Source: Xanthobacteraceae bacterium
Lineage (GTDB): Bacteria > Pseudomonadota > Alphaproteobacteria > Rhizobiales > Xanthobacteraceae
Direction of reading: 5' to 3'
DNA length: 11,569 bases
NCBI GenBank assembly: GCA_030037105.1
Contig: JASHRY010000069.1
Location: 1-11,569 of the forward strand
A program made the translations under genes and the position numbers. Every line of letters starts with the position of its first letter. The stretch's first letter is position 1. Positions 7,998 through 11,569 of this stretch are shown piece after piece. The notes beneath the pieces are model-generated. The model made no database searches. It was not told the origin of the DNA and saw only the letters and a program-made list of their open reading frames with translations.

Positions 7998-8678
7998 CTA
8001 TCGCGCGCCGTTACGGATCATGTAACCGGCGCCGCGCACTGTATGCAGCAGCGGCTGCGCGAAGCCCTTGTCGATCTTGGAACGCAAACGGGAAATGTGC
8101 ACGTCTATCACGTTGGTCTGCGGGTCGAAATGATAATCCCAGACGTTCTCAAGCAGCATGGTACGGGTGACGACCTGGCCGGCGTGCCGCATCAAATATT
8201 CGAGCAAGCGGAATTCGCGCGGCTGCAATTGCAGCTCCTGCCCAGCGCGACTCACCTCGTGCGAGAGTCGATTAAGCTCGAGATCGCCGACGCAATAGAC
8301 GGTCTCCTCGCCGCGACTGGCTCGCCGGCGGGCCAGCACCTCGGTGCGTGCCAGCAATTCCGAGAACGCATAGGGCTTCGCAAGGTAATCGTCGCCGCCG
8401 GCGCGCAGCCCCGTGACCCGATCGTCGACCTGGCCGAGCGCAGAGAGGATGAGCGCCGGCGTCTCGACGGATTTGGCGCGCAAGCTGGCGATAATCGACA
8501 ATCCGTCGAGCTTCGGCAGCATGCGATCGACGATCAAAACGTCGTATTGGCCGTCGAGCGCCAGCGCCAGCCCCTCCTCACCGTCAGTCGCCCGATCAGC
8601 GACGTGGCCGACCTCGCGGAACGCCTTGACCAGATAATCGGCCGCGTCGCGGTCGTCCTCGATGATGAGAAGGCGCAT
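7998..8678 (-). CDS. OmpR/PhoB-family two-component response regulator
   Basis: The 226-residue product has an N-terminal receiver domain and a C-terminal winged-helix DNA-binding domain. The receiver has acidic residues E7-D8-D9, phospho-acceptor D51 in LIVDRMLP, S79 at the switch position and K101 in DDYLAKPY. The effector domain (about 125-224) shows LQPREFRLLEYLMRH, the recognition-helix region NVIDVHISRLRSKID and the ending TVRGAGYMI, all typical of OmpR-type regulators. The start ATG 8678 begins MRLLIIEDD, as the family requires. The frame stays open upstream to a TTG at 8765, but that stretch reads through an interspersed palindrome and is not expected to be coding. The likely partner kinase is at 3210-4628, separated by the acyl-CoA genes. 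The regulator probably has its own promoter (see 8766-8796). Confidence 0.95.
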   Translation of the reverse strand: MRLLIIEDDRDAADYLVKAFREVGHVADRATDGEEGLALALDGQYDVLIVDRMLPKLDGLSIIASLRAKSVETPALILSALGQVDDRVTGLRAGGDDYLAKPYAFSELLARTEVLARRRASRGEETVYCVGDLELNRLSHEVSRAGQELQLQPREFRLLEYLMRHAGQVVTRTMLLENVWDYHFDPQTNVIDVHISRLRSKIDKGFAQPLLHTVRGAGYMIRNGAR

Positions 8679-8706
8679 GGTCGCCGCCGTGCTCAGGAAG
8701 CCGCTT

Positions 8707-8755
8707 GGCGCATGATCCGGAAAAATGGAAACCGGTTCTCCGAAAAGATCACGCT
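8707..8755. repeat. Rhizobial-type interspersed palindromic element
   Basis: The element has outer arms GCATGATC (8710-8717) and GATCACGC (8747-8754; one mismatch in the complementary arm), the half-motifs CCGGAAAAA and CTCCGAAAAG, and a central AACCGGTT (8730-8737). I recall near-identical sequences, of the form GATC-CGGAAAA-tgga-ACCGGTTTTCCGAAAA-GATCATGC, as very abundant intergenic palindromes in Rhizobiales (RIME/RPE-like). Here it lies 28 bases upstream of the response regulator ATG and downstream of a TATAAT box, so it would be transcribed in the leader. Copy number cannot be judged from one window. Confidence 0.75.
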
Positions 8756-8765
8756 CCAGCGTCAA

Positions 8766-8796
8766 ATTATATCGTCCCGCAAAAGTCGCGCGGCAA
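8766..8796 (-). promoter_or_regulatory. Candidate sigma-70-type promoter of the response regulator
   Basis: On the minus strand a perfect TATAAT (8771-8766) is preceded, 19 bases upstream, by TTGCCG (8796-8791), which matches four of six bases of the -35 consensus. The spacer is longer than the optimal 17, so the -35 is uncertain. Transcription would start near 8758-8760 and give an untranslated leader of about 80 bases containing the interspersed palindrome. The AT-rich box stands out against the GC-rich surroundings. Confidence 0.4.
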
Positions 8797-8847
8797 TATC
8801 GGCCGCCGCCGATGCGCCCGGATCACGCACCGGCGCGGATAACATGA

Positions 8848-8879
8848 AGGGGTGGCGAGCGATCACGCCCGCCACCCCT
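8848..8879. repeat. GC-rich hairpin between degP and the response regulator
   Basis: AGGGGTGGCG at 8848-8857 pairs exactly with 8870-8879. Inside the loop a further GCG/CGC pair (8859-8861 with 8866-8868) closes an ATCA tetraloop, with one mismatched base on each side between the stems. It lies 138 bases past the degP stop, so it could act as a 3' end or attenuator for degP. No T-run follows on the minus strand (TCATGTTATCC), which argues against a classical intrinsic terminator. Confidence 0.55.
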
Positions 8880-8896
8880 CGACCGACTCCGCTCCG

Positions 8897-8916
8897 GCGG
8901 GGGCGACGGATGCCGG
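8897..8916. repeat. 20-bp direct repeat, copy 1
   Basis: This segment, containing GGGGGCGACGGATGCC, is identical over 20 bases to the segment at 8980-8999, 83 bases away. It lies in non-coding DNA between degP and the response regulator, between the 8848-8879 hairpin and the 8938-8963 hairpin. It may be one end of a small repeat unit or the result of a local duplication. Confidence 0.7.
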
Positions 8917-8937
8917 GAGGCAGAGTTGGTGTTCGGG

Positions 8938-8963
8938 GGGGACGGGCCTTGCGACCCGTCCCC
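8938..8963. repeat. 9-bp perfect inverted repeat with 8-base loop
   Basis: GGGGACGGG at 8938-8946 pairs exactly with CCCGTCCCC at 8955-8963 around the loop 8947-8954. It lies between the two 20-bp direct repeats and 54 bases past the degP stop. On the minus strand it is the first strong stem after degP, followed by C-rich rather than T-rich sequence, so a stabilising or Rho-type 3' end structure is more likely than an intrinsic terminator. Confidence 0.55.
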
Positions 8964-8979
8964 AGGGGTAGGCCCGCCA

Positions 8980-8999
8980 GCGGGGGCGACGGATGCCGG
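8980..8999. repeat. 20-bp direct repeat, copy 2
   Basis: This is an exact copy of the segment at 8897-8916. It begins 18 bases after the degP stop region and, with copy 1, brackets the 8938-8963 hairpin. Read on the minus strand, both copies start CCGGCATCCGTCG. The open frames through here are proline-, serine- and arginine-rich low-complexity translations of the GC-rich repeats, not genes. Confidence 0.7.
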
Positions 9000-9016
9000 C
9001 GGATCGCCCCATTCTG

Positions 9017-10531
9017 TCAAGCGTTGCCGAGCGGAAGAGCGACGAAGCGCATGCCCTCGCTCGACTTCACTCGAAACAACAGCGTGTGCTTGCCCTCCTT
9101 GCGCGCCTTCTTGATCTCACTGCGAACATCGGCCGGATTGAAGACGGCTTTGCCGCCAACGTCGAGGATGACATCGCCGACATGAAAACCGTGATCGGCG
9201 GCGACGCCGTTCGGGTCGATGGCGGTGACGACTACGCCCTTGGTATCGGAATCGGTATCGTCGCTGGGCGCAAGCGTGAGCCCGAGCTTCGGCATATCGT
9301 CGTCGGGCACTTCGCGCTGCATGTTCGCGATCTGCTTCTCGCTGGGCATCTTGCCCAACGTCAGCGTCACGGTCTTCTCCTCACCTTTGCGGATCAGGCC
9401 GAGCTTGACCGTGGCGCCCGGAGCCATTGTGCCGATCCGGCGCGCCAGTTCGCGCGCGTCGCGCACGGACATGCCGTCCACCGAGGTGATGACGTCGCCA
9501 CTCTCGATGCCGGCTTTGGACGCGGGACTGTCAGGTTGCGGCTCGGAGACCAGCGCACCGGCGGCCTTCTTCAAGCCGAGGCTATCGGCGAGATCGGGAG
9601 TCACGGTCTGAATCTGCACGCCGATCCAGCCGCGGGTGACACTGCCCTTATCGCGTAGCTGCGCGATCACGGTCTTGACCGTATCGGCGGGGATGTCAAA
9701 GGCGATACCCACGGAGCCGCCGGAGGGCGAGAAGATGGCGGTGTTGACGCCGATGACATTGCCGTCCACGTCGAAGCTTGGGCCGCCGGAATTGCCTTTG
9801 TTGACCGGGGCGTCGATCTGGATGAAATCGTCATAGGGTCCGGCGCCGATATCGCGGCCGCGGGCCGAGACGATGCCGGCGGTCACGGTGCCGCCAAGCC
9901 CGAACGGATTGCCGACCGCGAGAACCCAGTCGCCGATCCGCGGCGTCTTGTCGGCGAACTTCACGTACGGGAAGTCCTTGCCGTCGACCTTGATCAAAGC
10001 GAGGTCGGTGCGCGAATCGGTGCCGATAACTTTGGCGGAATACGTTTTGCCGGCGTCGGTCGTGACCTGCACCTTCTCGGCGTTCTGCACCACGTGATTG
10101 TTGGTCACGGCATAGCCGTCGGGCGAAATGAAGAAGCCGGAACCCTGGCCGGTGATGACCTCGTGGCCGCCTTCCCCGTTGTAGGGCATGCCGAAGCGAC
10201 GGAAGAAGCGCTCGAACGGGAAGCCCGGGGGGAACGGAAGATCCTCATTGCTCAACCCGGCATTAGCCGGCCGCTCCATCTTCACCCTTACCGAGATCAC
10301 CGCGGGTTTGACCTTTTCCACGATGTCGGCAAAGCCTACGGGCTTTTGCGCAAGCTGCTCAGCCTGTTGCGACAGATTTTGTGCCTGCGCGGAACCGGCA
10401 AAGAAATCGGCTTTGGGCGTCAGATAAGGGGTGAAAACCGCCACCGCGCCAAAACCGGCGATCGTCGTCGCCAAAAGCGCAATCCGCCGTGCGGATAGCG
10501 CGCGGCGTGAGGGTCGTGTGTTGTCGTTCAT
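9017..10531 (-). CDS. degP: DegP/HtrA (Do-family) periplasmic serine protease with two PDZ domains
   Basis: Do-family proteases degrade or refold misfolded envelope proteins in the periplasm. The 504-residue product starts with an arginine-rich n-region and a hydrophobic stretch (about 17-35), a signal peptide or anchor, with AQA near residue 50 as a possible cleavage site. The trypsin-like domain has the full triad: H146 in TNNHVV, D176 in SRTDLALI and S248 in NKGNSGGPS. PDZ1 spans about 300-395 (GWIGVQIQ onward) and PDZ2 about 415-500. An in-frame upstream start at 10588 would add 19 residues, but ATG 10531 has a clean GGAG site and gives the usual signal sequence, so it is preferred. The gene lies downstream of ccmH and upstream of the response regulator, all on the minus strand. 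The paralogue name (degP versus degQ or mucD) is less certain than the family. Confidence 0.95.
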   Translation of the reverse strand: MNDNTRPSRRALSARRIALLATTIAGFGAVAVFTPYLTPKADFFAGSAQAQNLSQQAEQLAQKPVGFADIVEKVKPAVISVRVKMERPANAGLSNEDLPFPPGFPFERFFRRFGMPYNGEGGHEVITGQGSGFFISPDGYAVTNNHVVQNAEKVQVTTDAGKTYSAKVIGTDSRTDLALIKVDGKDFPYVKFADKTPRIGDWVLAVGNPFGLGGTVTAGIVSARGRDIGAGPYDDFIQIDAPVNKGNSGGPSFDVDGNVIGVNTAIFSPSGGSVGIAFDIPADTVKTVIAQLRDKGSVTRGWIGVQIQTVTPDLADSLGLKKAAGALVSEPQPDSPASKAGIESGDVITSVDGMSVRDARELARRIGTMAPGATVKLGLIRKGEEKTVTLTLGKMPSEKQIANMQREVPDDDMPKLGLTLAPSDDTDSDTKGVVVTAIDPNGVAADHGFHVGDVILDVGGKAVFNPADVRSEIKKARKEGKHTLLFRVKSSEGMRFVALPLGNA

Positions 10532-10537
10532 TACCGT

Positions 10538-10541
10538 CTCC
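10538..10541 (-). promoter_or_regulatory. Ribosome-binding site deciding the degP start
   Basis: The minus strand reads GGAG at 10541-10538, six bases before ATG 10531. This is near-ideal spacing and supports that start over the in-frame upstream ATG at 10588. Confidence 0.65.
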
Positions 10542-10691
10542 AAACCGATTGTCCGTCTCGCAACGGAAGGTGCCTGTGGCCCCGACATTTAACGCGCAAT
10601 TTGGCGGCTCGCGCCTTACGGCGCGCTGTCTCCGGCATTAAAACTTCGTAATGTCGCGCCCGATGGAATTCTCGTGTTGAAACATGGTGTT

Positions 10692-10708
10692 GTCATGAAA
10701 CTCATGAC
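10692..10708. promoter_or_regulatory. Perfect 17-bp palindrome between ccmH and degP
   Basis: GTCATGA (10692-10698) and TCATGAC (10702-10708) are exact reverse complements around a 3-base centre. The site lies 29 bases past the ccmH stop and about 160 bases upstream of the degP start. Short arms with a tiny centre are typical of a dimeric repressor or activator site rather than an RNA terminator, and a seven-base stem with a three-base loop is possible but unremarkable. I do not recognise the motif. No convincing -35/-10 pair was seen beside it; the best -10-like box on the minus strand (TTTAAT, in GAAGTTTTAATG) lacks a matching -35. Nothing else in 10542-10737 is clear. Confidence 0.4.
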
Positions 10709-10737
10709 GCTCTTGCGGGCCCCGTCCGGGCGCGGCC

Positions 10738-11241
10738 TCAGCCAGCACGGCGCAAGAGATCGGATAGCTTTGTCTCCTCGGCCGCGGTGAGGTTCGCCGT
10801 CTCCGCCGCCGGGACCGTTCGACGTCGTCTGATCGCAACGACGATCATCACGATCCCGAGGATGAGGACGGCGGGCGGCAGACCCCACAATATGGCCGTA
10901 TGCCAGGACAAACGCGGCTTGAGCAGCACGAATTCGCCGTAACGGGCGACAAGAAAATTGATGATCTGCGCATCGCTGTCGCCGGCCTTGAGCCGCTCGC
11001 GCACCAGCACGCGCAGATCGTGCGCGAGCGGCGCCGCGGAATCGTCGATCGACTGGTTCTGGCACACCATGCAGCGCAACTCCTTGGACAGCGCACGGGC
11101 GCGCGCTTCGAGCGCGGGGTCGGCCAGCATTTCGCTCGGCTCCACGGCATGCAGCGGGAGTGAAGCGGGGAGCAGCAAAAGGAGCCCGAAAAAAAGAGTC
11201 ATCGGCCGCATGAGAGCGCGCAGAACGTTCACGGCATTCAC
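10738..11241 (-). CDS. ccmH: Cytochrome c-type biogenesis protein CcmH/CycL
   Basis: CcmH (CycL in rhizobia) is a membrane-anchored thiol-disulfide protein facing the periplasm. It helps keep apocytochrome c cysteines reduced for haem attachment by the CcmF/CcmH complex. The 167-residue product has an N-terminal signal segment (about 11-32), the hallmark [10 protein letters not shown] motif with C57 and C60, the typical [14 protein letters not shown] helix-turn segment (about 96-109), one C-terminal membrane span (about 117-137) and a short cytoplasmic basic tail. The length fits the short alphaproteobacterial form without the TPR part, which rhizobia encode separately as CycH. Translation starts at GTG 11241, overlapping the ccmF stop by four bases; in-frame ATGs at residues 11 and 14 are alternatives. 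Confidence 0.95.
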   Translation of the reverse strand: MNAVNVLRALMRPMTLFFGLLLLLPASLPLHAVEPSEMLADPALEARARALSKELRCMVCQNQSIDDSAAPLAHDLRVLVRERLKAGDSDAQIINFLVARYGEFVLLKPRLSWHTAILWGLPPAVLILGIVMIVVAIRRRRTVPAAETANLTAAEETKLSDLLRRAG

Positions 11242-11569
11242 TCCGCCGCCGGCAGGGCCGCTTGGGATCGAGCCGTTGCGGATGATGGGTTGGAGAGTTG
11301 GGCCCTGGTACGGGCGGGTTTAGGCGAGCCGACGCGGAGCCTGCGATCGGAGAGGGCAAGTCCGCCGCCGACGAACATCATTGCGGCGCCGAGCCAGATC
11401 AGCAGGACCTCGGGCTTGAAGTAGAGGCGCACGGCGACGCTGCCGTCGGGGTTGGGATCGCCGAGCGACAGGTAGAGCTGGCTCGCCCCGCGCCGCATCA
11501 GCGCCGCTTCGGTGACCGCCATGTTGCGGGCCGGGAAGGTGCGCCGGCTCGGCTGCATGATGCCGAGCA
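11238..11569 (-). CDS. ccmF: Cytochrome c maturation protein CcmF/CycK, C-terminal part (5' end beyond the window)
   Basis: Only about the last 110 residues are present; the frame is open through the right window edge. The piece reads [12 protein letters not shown], then [19 protein letters not shown], then a final hydrophobic span ([21 protein letters not shown]) ending in SDRR. This is the periplasmic tail and last membrane helix of CcmF, the multi-span subunit of the haem lyase that joins haem to apocytochrome c. A further 30 or so polar residues follow the last span. It is directly upstream of ccmH with a GTGA overlap, the usual cycK-cycL order. Confidence 0.92.
   Translation of the reverse strand, partial: LGIMQPSRRTFPARNMAVTEAALMRRGASQLYLSLGDPNPDGSVAVRLYFKPEVLLIWLGAAMMFVGGGLALSDRRLRVGSPKPARTRAQLSNPSSATARSQAALPAAE

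Noticed and set aside
4625..7998. Mobile element carrying the acyl-CoA islet
   Set aside because: No transposase, integrase, tRNA or terminal inverted or direct repeats were seen at the islet borders, and GC content and codon use look like the neighbours.
8679..8765. N-terminal extension of the response regulator to TTG 8765
   Set aside because: The receiver domain begins properly at MRLLIIEDD (8678). The extension is the translation of an interspersed palindrome, and the TATAAT box abuts the TTG.
8848..8963. Classical intrinsic terminators for degP
   Set aside because: Both stems are strong, but neither is followed by a T-run on the minus strand, so I list them as structures only.
8897..8999. 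CRISPR array
   Set aside because: There are only two repeat copies of 20 bases, the single spacer contains a hairpin, and no cas gene is nearby.
8823..9020. 65-codon minus-strand open frame after degP
   Set aside because: It is Pro/Ser/Arg-rich sequence read from the direct repeats and hairpins, with no family resemblance.

Overview
The window is GC-rich chromosomal DNA of an alphaproteobacterium, most likely of the order Rhizobiales (Hyphomicrobiales), near the Bradyrhizobiaceae or Xanthobacteraceae. Three things point there: the gene order cytochrome c maturation (ccmF, ccmH) - degP - OmpR-type response regulator - sensor kinase - glnE, which I recall as common in that order; the codon use; and an intergenic palindrome at about 8707-8755 that closely resembles the interspersed palindromes of rhizobial genomes. 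No mobile element, CRISPR array, tRNA or rRNA was seen.

Layout, reading the main minus-strand block from right to left. The 3' end of ccmF overlaps ccmH (11569-10738). A 206-base gap with a perfect 17-bp palindrome follows, then degP (10531-9017), a periplasmic Do-type protease. A 338-base gap holds a GC-rich hairpin, two exact 20-bp direct repeats around a second hairpin, a promoter-like TATAAT box and the rhizobial-type palindrome. It leads to the response regulator (8678-7998). The cognate-looking sensor kinase does not follow directly. It lies 3.4 kb away (4628-3210), and glnE, the glutamine synthetase adenylyltransferase/adenylyl-removing enzyme, follows it (3213-172).

Between regulator and kinase sits an acyl-CoA islet. 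It has a plus-strand alpha-methylacyl-CoA racemase of the CaiB/BaiF family (6769-7950) and, divergent to it, a minus-strand AMP-forming acyl-CoA ligase (6346-4625) whose stop overlaps the kinase start. Between the two is a decayed relic (6487-6735). Its first part matches the N-terminus of a DUF1326-type cysteine protein, broken by a frameshift, and its last part resembles the C-terminus of the DUF2182 membrane protein that often accompanies it.

Functionally, the outer genes are core envelope, respiratory and nitrogen-control genes. The islet looks like an accessory lipid or branched-acyl activation module: the ligase would make an acyl-CoA and the racemase would invert its 2-methyl centre for beta-oxidation. 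I see no wholly new system. The most interesting points are the split two-component pair, the DUF1326/DUF2182 relic and the dense intergenic palindromes.
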